Source: Amycolatopsis pithecellobii
GTDB taxonomy: Bacteria > Actinomycetota > Actinomycetes > Mycobacteriales > Pseudonocardiaceae
NCBI RefSeq assembly: GCF_009707865.1
Contig: NZ_WMBA01000032.1
Coordinates: 1-64,000 of the forward strand
Direction: 5' to 3'
Length of the DNA: 64,000 nt
The translations under genes were made by a program, and so were the position numbers. The notes beneath the pieces are model-generated. The model was not told the DNA's origin. It did no database searches and was given only the letters and a program-made list of their open reading frames with translations. Below, piece after piece: positions 56,610 to 64,000 of the stretch (positions are counted from its first letter, which is position 1; every line of letters starts with the position of its first letter).

Positions 56610-56625
56610 TCGAACATCAGTTCGA
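56610..56625. promoter_or_regulatory. LexA-binding SOS box
   Basis: TCGAACATCAGTTCGA matches the actinobacterial/Gram-positive SOS box core CGAAC-N4-GTTCG exactly. It lies 8 bases past the -10 and 77 bases before the imuA' start, where bound LexA would block transcription. Confidence 0.93.
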
Positions 56626-56701
56626 CTCACCGTCTTCCCCGCGGTGACTGTTCCACTCTGCCTGGCGGAGTGGGAAGGCGTCGAGGGGAAGGTGGTGTGC
56701 G

Positions 56702-57733
56702 GTGCCGGCTGCGTTGTCCGAGGTGAGCGAACCGGTCGCGGGTCCGTCTCGGGATGCTGATGCCGCGGACGGTGGCCGGGTGGTGGCTCTGCCGGCCGTC
56801 GCCGAGCTGGCGGCCCTGCCGGGGGTCAGCACGGCGGGCAGGGTGGCGCATGCCCGGGTGAAGGCGCGGTGGACGGAGCACGTCCTTCCTCAAGGGACGG
56901 CGGCAGTCCTGCCGGTGCGGCGGGAACTGCGTGCTCTGTTGCCGGACGGTGGTTTGCGGCGGGGCAGCACGGTGTCGGTGCGCGGGTCGACTTCGCTGCT
57001 GTTCGCGCTGCTGTCGGAGGCCACCGCGACCGGGTCGTGGGCGGCCGCGGTGGGGATGCCGAACCTTGGCCTGGTGGCGGCGGGAGAGTTCGGCGTCGAG
57101 GTCGATCGGCTGGCGCTGGTGCCCCGGCCCGGGGCGGATCTTGTCCCGGTGACCGCAGCGCTGCTCGACGGCATGGACCTTGTCGTGGTGGGCTCCGGTG
57201 GCATGGCCCCTTCGGTGGCGCGGCGGCTTTCGGCGCGGGCGCGTTACCGGGGGGCCGTGCTGTTGTCGCTGGGCCCGTGGCCGGGCGCGGAGCTGGAGCT
57301 GGAATACGAGGCCGGTCCATGGGCGGGCATTGACGCGGGGTCCGGGTACCTGCGTGCCCGTCAGGCCGGGGTCCGGGTCACCCGCCGTGGGGCCGCGGCT
57401 CGGCTCGTGGATCTCGGGTGGGAAGCCGCGGTGTCCGACCTCGGCCAGGAGGGTGCGCCGCGGGAAAGCTGGGAAGCCGCGCGCCTGCCCGCTGCTCGTG
57501 GCTGGGGAGAGGTCGCGGAACTGGACTGGGGCACGATCTGCGCGGATGGGCAGGAGTCCTCCCTGGCTGCTGATCCCGCGGAAGCCATTCCCGCGCCACG
57601 GGATGGTGGGCGCGCCGTTCTTCGATTCGCCGCGTTTGGCGAGGGAGCGTCTTCGCCACGGTCTGCCGGCCCTGGCGAGGAGGGCGCCGATCCTCCTCAG
57701 GAAGGTGAGCTCCTCTGGGAGGGGGTCGGATGA
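56702..57733 (+). CDS. imuA': Mutasome accessory protein ImuA'
   Basis: The 343-residue product is the actinobacterial ImuA', a RecA-fold-related partner of ImuB in SOS mutagenesis. Recognition is mainly by context (SOS box, imuB, dnaE2) and by segments such as LPVRRELRALLPDGGLRRGSTVSV, SLLFALLSEATATGSWAAAVGMPNLG and GVEVDRLALVPRPG. No Walker A is intact where RecA has one (the region reads VSVRGSTSLLFAL). It starts with GTG and overlaps imuB by four bases. The C-terminal 70 residues are Pro/Glu rich and probably flexible. Confidence 0.9.
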   Translation: MPAALSEVSEPVAGPSRDADAADGGRVVALPAVAELAALPGVSTAGRVAHARVKARWTEHVLPQGTAAVLPVRRELRALLPDGGLRRGSTVSVRGSTSLLFALLSEATATGSWAAAVGMPNLGLVAAGEFGVEVDRLALVPRPGADLVPVTAALLDGMDLVVVGSGGMAPSVARRLSARARYRGAVLLSLGPWPGAELELEYEAGPWAGIDAGSGYLRARQAGVRVTRRGAAARLVDLGWEAAVSDLGQEGAPRESWEAARLPAARGWGEVAELDWGTICADGQESSLAADPAEAIPAPRDGGRAVLRFAAFGEGASSPRSAGPGEEGADPPQEGELLWEGVG

Positions 57734-59289
57734 GTCTTCCCCAGCGGTTGCTCGCCGTGTGGTGCCCGGACTGGCCGGTGATCGCCGCGGGGCTGGCGGA
57801 GGGGGTGCCGGCGCATCTGCCCGCCGCGGTGATCGCCGCGAATCGGGTTGTCGCCTGTTCCGCCATCGCCAGAGTGGCCGGTGTCCAGCGTGGTGTGCGG
57901 CGCAGGGAAGCGCAGGCCCGCTGCCCCGAACTGACCGTGTTCGCCAGTGACGAGGGCAGGGACGCGCGGCTGTTCGAACCCATCGCGGCCGCCGTCGAGG
58001 AGCTTGTCGTCGGTGTCGAAGTAGTACACCCCGGCCTTGTCGTGGTCCCCGTCGACGGGGCGGCCGGCTACTTCGGCGGCGAGCAGGCCCTCGCCGAACT
58101 CCTGCTGGACCAGGTGTCCGCCCACACGGGCGTCGAGTGCCAGATCGGCATCGCCGACGGGCTCTTCGGGGCGACACTCGCCGCGCACCGCTCCGTGATC
58201 GTCCAACGTGGGTCCACAAAGGACTTCCTAGCCCCGTTGAGCGTCGCCGTGCTCGACCAGCCGGATACCGAACGTACAGAACTCGTGGACCTGTTGCGGC
58301 GCTTGGGTTTACGCACCCTCGGTGCGTTCGCCGAACTCACCGGGCGAGACGTGGTTTCGCGTTTCGGCACCACGGGACTGCTCGCGCACAGGCTCGCGCG
58401 CGGGCAGTCCGAGCGGCCGCCGCACCGCCGCCGTCCCCCACCGGAACTGTCCGTCGGTCAGGAACTCGACCCGCCGCTGGATCGGGTGGACGCCGCGGTC
58501 TTCCTGGCCAAGACCCTCGCCGGGCGCTTTCACGCCGGGCTCGCCGCGCACGGGCTGGCCTGTACCCGCCTCGGCATCTACGCCGCCACCGAACGCGGCG
58601 AGGAACTGAGCCGGGTCTGGTGCTGCGCGGAACCCCTTACCGCGCAAGGGATCGCCGACCGGGTCCGCTGGCAGTTCGAGGGCTGGCTGAACGCGCGCAA
58701 CCGGCCGACGGGCGGTGCCGTCCGGTTACGGCTCGAACCGGAGGAGACCGTCGAAGGGGCGTCCCTGCAACTCGGTCTGTGGCGCGGCGGAATGAGCGAG
58801 CAGGATGAGCGCGCCGGCCGGGCACTCGTCCGGGTGCAGAGCATGCTGGGGCCGGAAAGCGCTTTCACCGCGGTACTCGACGGTGGCCGCGGGCCGGCCG
58901 AGCGGGCCCGGCTGGTGCCGTGGGGTGATCGCCGCGAAGTGACCAGCCCACCGGAAATGACCTGGCCAGGCCGATTACCGGCACCTTCCCCGGCGACGGT
59001 GTTCGCCGAGCCGGTACCGGCGAGGGTCACCGACGCCGCGGGGCAAGCCGTTTCGCTCACCCGGCGCCAGGGGTTCGAGGCGCCGCCGTCCATGGTGACG
59101 TTGCCCCGCACGAAACCGCGGCAGGTCCTGGACTGGGCAGGCCCGTGGCTGGTGGAACCGCGCTGGGGAGAGACCGGCGGCTGCGTCCGGATCCAGGTGC
59201 TGCTGGCCGGTGAGCCGGAACTGGCGGTGCTGCTCACCGGCACGTTCCAGGAAAGTCCGAAGTGGACAGTTGAGGGAGTGTACGACTGA
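57730..59289 (+). CDS. imuB: Y-family polymerase-like mutasome hub ImuB
   Basis: The 519-residue protein has the Y-family fold but not the catalytic acidic residues: the first motif reads LAVWCPDWPV where polymerases have an Asp, and VVPVDGAAGYFGG replaces the D-E motif. It is therefore a scaffold. A beta-clamp motif QLGLW at 347-351 matches the QLPLWG site of mycobacterial ImuB, which ties the complex to the clamp. It overlaps imuA' (ATGA), and its stop overlaps a 37-codon ORF in TGATG. Confidence 0.93.
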   Translation: MSLPQRLLAVWCPDWPVIAAGLAEGVPAHLPAAVIAANRVVACSAIARVAGVQRGVRRREAQARCPELTVFASDEGRDARLFEPIAAAVEELVVGVEVVHPGLVVVPVDGAAGYFGGEQALAELLLDQVSAHTGVECQIGIADGLFGATLAAHRSVIVQRGSTKDFLAPLSVAVLDQPDTERTELVDLLRRLGLRTLGAFAELTGRDVVSRFGTTGLLAHRLARGQSERPPHRRRPPPELSVGQELDPPLDRVDAAVFLAKTLAGRFHAGLAAHGLACTRLGIYAATERGEELSRVWCCAEPLTAQGIADRVRWQFEGWLNARNRPTGGAVRLRLEPEETVEGASLQLGLWRGGMSEQDERAGRALVRVQSMLGPESAFTAVLDGGRGPAERARLVPWGDRREVTSPPEMTWPGRLPAPSPATVFAEPVPARVTDAAGQAVSLTRRQGFEAPPSMVTLPRTKPRQVLDWAGPWLVEPRWGETGGCVRIQVLLAGEPELAVLLTGTFQESPKWTVEGVYD

Positions 59290-59402
59290 TGGAAGACGAG
59301 TTCCTTCGCGACATCCGGCAGTGGTTGCTGGAACGACGTGCGGATCAGGCAACCCAACCCGAGGAACCGTGGATCCCGTTGCCGAGAACACCACTGGAGT
59401 GA
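59289..59402 (+). CDS. 37-residue ORF between imuB and dnaE2
   Basis: This short frame starts with ATG one base into the imuB stop (TGATG) and ends 3 bases before the dnaE2 ATG. The predicted peptide begins MEDEFLRDIRQWLLERRADQ and ends PWIPLPRTPLE. It has an amphipathic helix of about 18 residues followed by a Pro-rich tail. The tight packing suggests translation. GGAG at its end is the ribosome site of dnaE2. It may be a peptide component of the mutasome or only a coupling device; I know of no described family. Confidence 0.6.
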   Translation: MEDEFLRDIRQWLLERRADQATQPEEPWIPLPRTPLE

Positions 59403-59405
59403 CGT

Positions 59406-62400
59406 ATGGGATGGAACAATCCGGCCGTCCCGTGGTGGCAGCTGGAACGCACGCTCAGCGGCAAACCCGTCCCGGCCGACGGCGGGGACAGCCCGGCGTT
59501 CAGCCGCAAGCGCGAGGGCTACCTGCGGCCACCGGACTTCCCGCCGGTCCGCGCGGACGACTACGGCGGTGGCCGTGACCGGGTGCCGTATGCCGAGCTG
59601 CACTGCCATTCGAATTTCAGCTTCCTCGACGGGGCAAGCGATCCCGAGGAGCTCGTGGAGGAGGCGGCGCGGCTGGAGCTGGACGCCATCGCACTCACCG
59701 ACCACGACGGCATGTACGGCGTCGTCCGGTTCGCCGACGCGGCAAGGGAACTCGGCATCCGGACGGTCTTCGGCACCGAGCTGAGCTTCGGGCTTTCCGC
59801 GCCACAGAACGGAATCGCCGACCCGGAGGGCGAGCACCTGCTGCTGCTGGCCCAGGAGGAAGCCGGGTATGCCGCGCTGTGCCGGGCGATCACCGCTGGG
59901 CAGCTGCGCGGGCACGACGTCGGCCTGCCGAAGGAAACACGCGCGGAAAAGGGCCGCCCGGTATATGACCTGGAGGCCGTGGCGTCGGAGGTGTCCGGCA
60001 AGGCCGTGGTGCTCACCGGCTGCCGCAAAGGCGCGGTGCGCCAGGCATTGCGCCGGACGGGACCGCCCGGGGCGGCCAGGGAGATCCGCAGGCTGATGGA
60101 CCTGTTCGGGCGCCGGCAGGTGTACGTCGAGCTGCTCGACCACGGTCATCCCACGGACAGCGCGCACAACGACGTCCTCGCCGGGCTCGCGGAACGGCTG
60201 GGCGTGCACACAGTGGCCACCAACGCCGTGCACTACGCGACCCCCGACCGCGGCAGGCTCGCCGGTGCGATGGCGGCGATCCGTGCGCGGCGCGGGATCG
60301 ACGAGATGGAGGGCTGGTTGCCGGGCGCCGGAAAGGCTTTCCTGCACTCGGGGGAGGAAATGGGGCGGCGGTTCGCCCGCTACCCGGGTGCGGTGCAGCG
60401 AGCCGCGTTGCTGGGCCTGCGCTGCGCGTTCGACCTGAAGCTGATGGCACCGGACCTGCCGCCGTTCGACGTTCCTGACGGCCACCGCACCGAGGCGGAA
60501 TATCTGCGACATCTGGTGTACAAAGGGGCACGCAGAGAATACGGCTCGAAAATGGAGCGTCCGGACGCCTATGCGCAGCTCGAACACGAGCTGGAGATCA
60601 TCGAGAAACTGAACTTCCCCGGCTACTTCCTCATTGTCTGGGATATCGCGAACTTCTGCCGCCGCAGCGGAATCCTGTGCCAGGGCAGGGGATCGGCGGC
60701 CAACTCGGCGGTCTGCTTCGCGCTCGGCATCACCAAGGTCGACGCGGTGAAATGGCAGCTGCTGTTCGAGCGGTTCCTCGCCCCGGACCGTGACGGCTAT
60801 CCCGATATCGACCTGGACATCGAATCCGACCGGCGCGAAGAAGTCATCCAGTACGTCTATGAAAAGCACGGCAGGTTGCGGGCGGCCCAGGTGGCGAACG
60901 TGATCACCTACCGCGCCAAGTCGGCGATCCGCGATTCCGCCCGCGCGCTCGGTTTTTCACCGGGACAGCAGGACGCGTGGAGCAAGCAGATCGACCGCTG
61001 GGGACCGTTGCAGGCCACCAAGGAAGACCACGATCACGATATCCCGGCGCCGGTGCTGGAACTGGCGATCGCGCTGGAGGATTTCCCCCGGCACTTGGGC
61101 ATCCACTCCGGGGGCATGGTGCTCTGCGACCGGCCGGTCAGCGAGGTGTGCCCGGTCGAATGGGCGCGGATGGCCGATCGCAGCGTGCTGCAGTGGGAAA
61201 AGGACGACTGCGCGTCCGCCGGGCTGGTCAAGTTCGACCTGCTCGGGCTCGGCATGTTGTCGGCGCTGCGCTACATGATGGAGCTGATGCGTGACCACAA
61301 GGGCGAGGAAGTCGAGCTGGGCAAGCTGAATCTGAAGGACGAGAAGATTTACGAGATGCTGCGGCGCGCCGATGCCATCGGGGTGTTCCAGGTGGAAAGC
61401 CGGGCGCAGCTGGCGACGTTGCCCAGACTCAAACCGAAGAATTTCTATGACCTCGCGGTGGAGGTGGCGTTGATCCGGCCGGGCCCGATCCAGGGCGGGT
61501 CGGTGCATCCCTATATCCAGCGCCGGAAAGAAAAGGAGGAAACGGGAAAGGCAAGGCCGGAGTGGTACGACCATCCGCTGCTCGAGAACGCACTCGGCAA
61601 GACCTTGGGTGTGCCGCTGTTCCAGGAACAGATGATGCAGATCGCGCTGGACGTCGCGGATTTCACCGCCGCGGAGGCCGACGAGCTGCGGCATGCCATG
61701 GGGGCCAAGCGATCGAAGAAAAGAATGGAGCGGTTACGCCGGCGCTTCTACGAAGGTGCCGCGGATAAAGGTATCGGGGAAGAGCTCGCCGGGCGCATCT
61801 TCGAGAAGCTGAAAGCGTTCGCGAACTTCGGTTTCCCGGAAAGTCATGCGCTGAGTTTCGCCTACCTGGTGTTCGCCAGCGCGCATTTCAAGTACTACCA
61901 CCCGGACGCGTTCTGCGCGGGACTGCTGCGGGCGCAGCCGATGGGGTTCTACTCGCCGCAGTCTCTCGTCGCCGACGCGCGGCGGCACGGGGTGACCGTG
62001 CGTGGCCCGGATGTCAACGCCAGCCTTCCGCACGCCACCCTCGAACCCGACGGGGAGTACCACGCGGTGCGGGTCGGGCTCGGGGAGGTGCGGCTGATCG
62101 GGGACACACTGGCGAAAACCCTTGTCGAGGAACGGGAAAGTGGTGGCCCGTACGCCGGCATGTCCGATGTGGCGCGGCGCGTGCGGCTGACAAGGCCGCA
62201 GGTCGAGGCGCTGGCCACCGCGGGCGCGTTCGGTTGTTTCCCGGACATCAGCGGTGACCGGCGGCGTGCGCTGTGGGCGGCGGGCGCGGTCGCCGAGGAG
62301 CGGCCGGAGAAGCTTCCCGGCACCGAGGTCGGGACGAGCGCGCCGATGCTGCCCGGGATGGACCGGATCGACGTCGCCGCCGCCGACGTCTGGGCCACCG

Positions 62401-62771
62401 GCCTGTCCCCGGACAGTTTCCCCACCCAGTTCATCCGTGACCGGCTCGACGCGCTCGGCGTGGTGCCCGCCGTGAAACTGTCCGATGTCGAGGCCGGCAA
62501 GCGGGTGCTCGTCGGCGGTGCGGTCACCCACCGGCAGCGTCCGGCGACGGCGGGCGGGATCACGTTCCTCAACCTCGAAGACGAGACGGGCATGGTGAAC
62601 GTCATCTGCACTGCCGGGCTGTGGGCGCGCTACCACCGCATCGCCCGTGGCAGCCAGGCGATGCTGGTGCGCGGCGTGGTGGAGCGCGCCGACGGGGTGG
62701 TGAGCCTGCTCGCGGACCAGTTGCGAGACCTGCCGATGCGGATCACCGCGAAATCGCGGGATTTCCGATGA
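59406..62771 (+). CDS. dnaE2: Error-prone DNA polymerase III alpha subunit DnaE2
   Basis: DnaE2 is the catalytic polymerase of the SOS mutasome. The 1121-residue product carries an N-terminal PHP domain (YAELHCHSNFSFLDGASDPEEL, ALTDHDGMYG). The C-family catalytic part holds GRGSAANSAVCFALGI and PDIDLDIESDRREEV with the catalytic aspartates. EQMMQIALDVADFTAAEAD and the finger region follow, then a C-terminal OB fold (FLNLEDETGMVNVICTAGLW). It is about 60 residues shorter than typical DnaE1, as usual for DnaE2. Expression should be LexA-controlled through the operon promoter at 56573. Confidence 0.96.
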   Translation: MGWNNPAVPWWQLERTLSGKPVPADGGDSPAFSRKREGYLRPPDFPPVRADDYGGGRDRVPYAELHCHSNFSFLDGASDPEELVEEAARLELDAIALTDHDGMYGVVRFADAARELGIRTVFGTELSFGLSAPQNGIADPEGEHLLLLAQEEAGYAALCRAITAGQLRGHDVGLPKETRAEKGRPVYDLEAVASEVSGKAVVLTGCRKGAVRQALRRTGPPGAAREIRRLMDLFGRRQVYVELLDHGHPTDSAHNDVLAGLAERLGVHTVATNAVHYATPDRGRLAGAMAAIRARRGIDEMEGWLPGAGKAFLHSGEEMGRRFARYPGAVQRAALLGLRCAFDLKLMAPDLPPFDVPDGHRTEAEYLRHLVYKGARREYGSKMERPDAYAQLEHELEIIEKLNFPGYFLIVWDIANFCRRSGILCQGRGSAANSAVCFALGITKVDAVKWQLLFERFLAPDRDGYPDIDLDIESDRREEVIQYVYEKHGRLRAAQVANVITYRAKSAIRDSARALGFSPGQQDAWSKQIDRWGPLQATKEDHDHDIPAPVLELAIALEDFPRHLGIHSGGMVLCDRPVSEVCPVEWARMADRSVLQWEKDDCASAGLVKFDLLGLGMLSALRYMMELMRDHKGEEVELGKLNLKDEKIYEMLRRADAIGVFQVESRAQLATLPRLKPKNFYDLAVEVALIRPGPIQGGSVHPYIQRRKEKEETGKARPEWYDHPLLENALGKTLGVPLFQEQMMQIALDVADFTAAEADELRHAMGAKRSKKRMERLRRRFYEGAADKGIGEELAGRIFEKLKAFANFGFPESHALSFAYLVFASAHFKYYHPDAFCAGLLRAQPMGFYSPQSLVADARRHGVTVRGPDVNASLPHATLEPDGEYHAVRVGLGEVRLIGDTLAKTLVEERESGGPYAGMSDVARRVRLTRPQVEALATAGAFGCFPDISGDRRRALWAAGAVAEERPEKLPGTEVGTSAPMLPGMDRIDVAAADVWATGLSPDSFPTQFIRDRLDALGVVPAVKLSDVEAGKRVLVGGAVTHRQRPATAGGITFLNLEDETGMVNVICTAGLWARYHRIARGSQAMLVRGVVERADGVVSLLADQLRDLPMRITAKSRDFR

Positions 62772-62773
62772 AC

Positions 62774-63457
62774 TCAGCGCATCCGGAATGTGAAGTACTC
62801 GACCCGCCAGCCGTCCCTGGTCAGCTCCTGACTGCCGAGCACCTCGCTGGTGAAGCCGGCGTCCGCGGCCAGTTGTTTCAGGTACGGCAAGTCACCGCTG
62901 GTACCGAAGAAGATCAGCATCCGGCCGCGGACGGTCAGATGTGCGCGGGCATCGCGGAAAAAGGCTTTCAGCGCCCGGTAGTCCTCGTCGGTGATCGCCG
63001 CCTCGAACAGATCCCGCGGGGCGAACCAGCGGAACGGCGGATCGAACACAATCAGGTCGAACCGGCCTTCGACAGCGTCGAAAACGTCGCTGTGCCGCAC
63101 GGTGATCCGCCCGCCGACACCGTTGCGCTCCGCGTTGTCCTTCGCCGCGGCCAGCGCATGCGGGTTGATGTCGACGGCCACGACATCGCGGGACCGCGAC
63201 GCGGCGAGGATCGCGTTGACACCGCTGCCGGTGCCCATGTCCAGCACCCGGTCGTCTGCCCGGACCTCCGCCAGCACGGCCTCGCCGAGCAGCGCCGAGG
63301 TCCCCGAGATCGGCATGACCTTCGGCGGCACCACGATCGTGTGGCCGAGGTAGGAGAAGGTCCGCACGTTCTCGTCGCGGATGCCCTTCGCGGCCTTCTC
63401 GTGCCAGCGATGGATCCGGTCGACGTCCTCAGGGGACAGCATCGGCTCGTGGCCCAT
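62774..63457 (-). CDS. Class I SAM-dependent methyltransferase (HemK/RsmC-like)
   Basis: The 227-residue product contains the SAM motif VLDMGTGSGVNAILAA, the acidic residue in VVAVDINPHAL and the catalytic-type DPPFRWF in place of the NPPY of HemK/PrmC or the NPPF of RsmC. The N-terminus (MLSPEDVDRIHRWHEKAAKGI) is not that of a characterised enzyme I can name. Substrate unknown, probably a macromolecular amide or base. It ends 2 bases from the dnaE2 stop on the opposite strand and is divergent from the pentapeptide-repeat gene. Confidence 0.8.
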   Translation of the reverse strand: MGHEPMLSPEDVDRIHRWHEKAAKGIRDENVRTFSYLGHTIVVPPKVMPISGTSALLGEAVLAEVRADDRVLDMGTGSGVNAILAASRSRDVVAVDINPHALAAAKDNAERNGVGGRITVRHSDVFDAVEGRFDLIVFDPPFRWFAPRDLFEAAITDEDYRALKAFFRDARAHLTVRGRMLIFFGTSGDLPYLKQLAADAGFTSEVLGSQELTRDGWRVEYFTFRMR

Positions 63458-63483
63458 ACCCGTCAGTGTGCCAAGCTTCGCCC

Positions 63484-64000
63484 ATGGACGAAGCCGAAAT
63501 GGGGGCGGACTACCGCGACGCGGTGCTGCCGGGTGTGCGGTGGGAGAAACGGAAGTTCGTGCGGTGTGACTTCGCCGAGGCCGACCTGCGCGGCCTCGTC
63601 ACCCAGGGCTGCACCTTCGACGAGTGCGATTTCACCCGCGCCGATCTCGGCGAGTCGAAGCACGAGACGTCCGCGTTCCGCTCGTGCACTTTCGACCGGA
63701 CCGTGTTGGCACAGGCGTCCTGGCGCGGTTGCTCACTGCTCGGTTCATCCTTTGTGGACTGCCGGATGCGCTCGATCACCGCCAGGGACACGGATTTCAC
63801 GCTCGTCAGCCTCGCCCGGACGGATCTGCGCAAGCTCGACCTGTCCGGACTGCGGTTGCGCGAGTCGAACCTCATCGAGTCGAACCTGACGGACGTGAAC
63901 CTGCGGGACGCTGACCTGCGTGGCGCGAAGATCGACGCGAACGCACTGGTGCAGGCGAAGTTCGCCGGTGCGAAGGTGGACGTGGACACCGCGATCGCCT
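63484..64000 (+). CDS. Pentapeptide-repeat protein (3' truncated)
   Basis: From ATG 63484 (MDEAEMGADYRDAVLPG) 172 codons are visible and the frame is open to the window edge. The chain is built of A/C-D/F-L/F-x-x pentapeptides (CDFAEADLRGL, CTFDECDFTRADLGES, SNLIESNLTDVNLRDADLRGAK), which form a right-handed quadrilateral helix. Spacing with Cys/Phe at the central position resembles Qnr/MfpA-type DNA-mimic proteins that bind gyrase, but no family assignment is safe without the C-terminus. It starts 26 bases from the divergent methyltransferase. Confidence 0.8.
   Translation, partial: MDEAEMGADYRDAVLPGVRWEKRKFVRCDFAEADLRGLVTQGCTFDECDFTRADLGESKHETSAFRSCTFDRTVLAQASWRGCSLLGSSFVDCRMRSITARDTDFTLVSLARTDLRKLDLSGLRLRESNLIESNLTDVNLRDADLRGAKIDANALVQAKFAGAKVDVDTAIA

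Noticed and set aside
63484-64000. Calling the pentapeptide-repeat gene a quinolone-resistance determinant
   Set aside because: The gene is cut by the window edge and the repeat fold alone does not prove gyrase binding.

Overview
The window is a high-GC actinobacterial chromosome segment. Its gene content and order (glmS, alr, tsaE/B/D, groES/groEL, a whiD-bldM pair, sigD-rsdA, guaB/guaB3, choD, guaA, uvrD1/pcrA, sucCD, perM-like, purNH, imuA'-imuB-dnaE2) point to a mycelial member of the Pseudonocardiaceae, most likely Amycolatopsis or a close relative. This assignment rests on family-level recall, not on a database search. Almost everything is core chromosome. I see no insertion sequence, prophage, CRISPR array, rRNA, tRNA or biosynthetic cluster.

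Layout. 1-2.5 kb: the end of a secreted-looking Gly/Pro/Ala-rich protein, a small coiled-coil protein and a repeat-filled spacer. 2.5-12.8 kb: an alpha/beta hydrolase, glmS, the NAD(P)HX repair enzyme, a DeoR-xylulokinase-ABC ATPase operon, alr and a membrane-anchored hydrolase. 12.8-18.4 kb: the tsaE, tsaB-rimI-tsaD tRNA t6A genes, interrupted by an inverted matB/carboxyltransferase pair. 18.4-20.9 kb: groES and groEL under a CIRCE operator. 20.9-25.6 kb: a regulatory block of whiD/whiB3-like, MerR-like, a TPR-like protein, bldM-like, sigD and its anti-sigma factor rsdA. 25.7-33.6 kb: purine genes guaB, guaB3 and guaA with choD and an aldehyde dehydrogenase.

33.6-43.5 kb is an envelope-signalling block. 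It holds a PspC protein, a PspC-histidine kinase with its LuxR regulator, a Ser/Thr kinase next to a kinase that has lost its catalytic residues, and two paralogous single-pass proteins, followed by chorismate mutase and DUF1707 genes. 43.6-56.5 kb: the pcrA helicase, an M23 endopeptidase, a polytopic protein with an inserted 24-nt repeat array, sucCD, DUF5336, perM-like, purN and purH. 56.5-62.8 kb: the LexA-controlled mutasome imuA'-imuB-(37-codon ORF)-dnaE2. The window ends with a methyltransferase and a truncated pentapeptide-repeat gene.

I found no unmistakable new defence or metabolic system. The most original signals are a recurrent quasi-palindromic word GTCCNNTNTGGAC placed in one codon phase in many genes, a tiny coupled ORF inside the mutasome operon, a kinase/pseudokinase/sensor cluster, shared TCAGGG/CCCTGA operators, and tandem-repeat arrays in spacers and inside a membrane protein.
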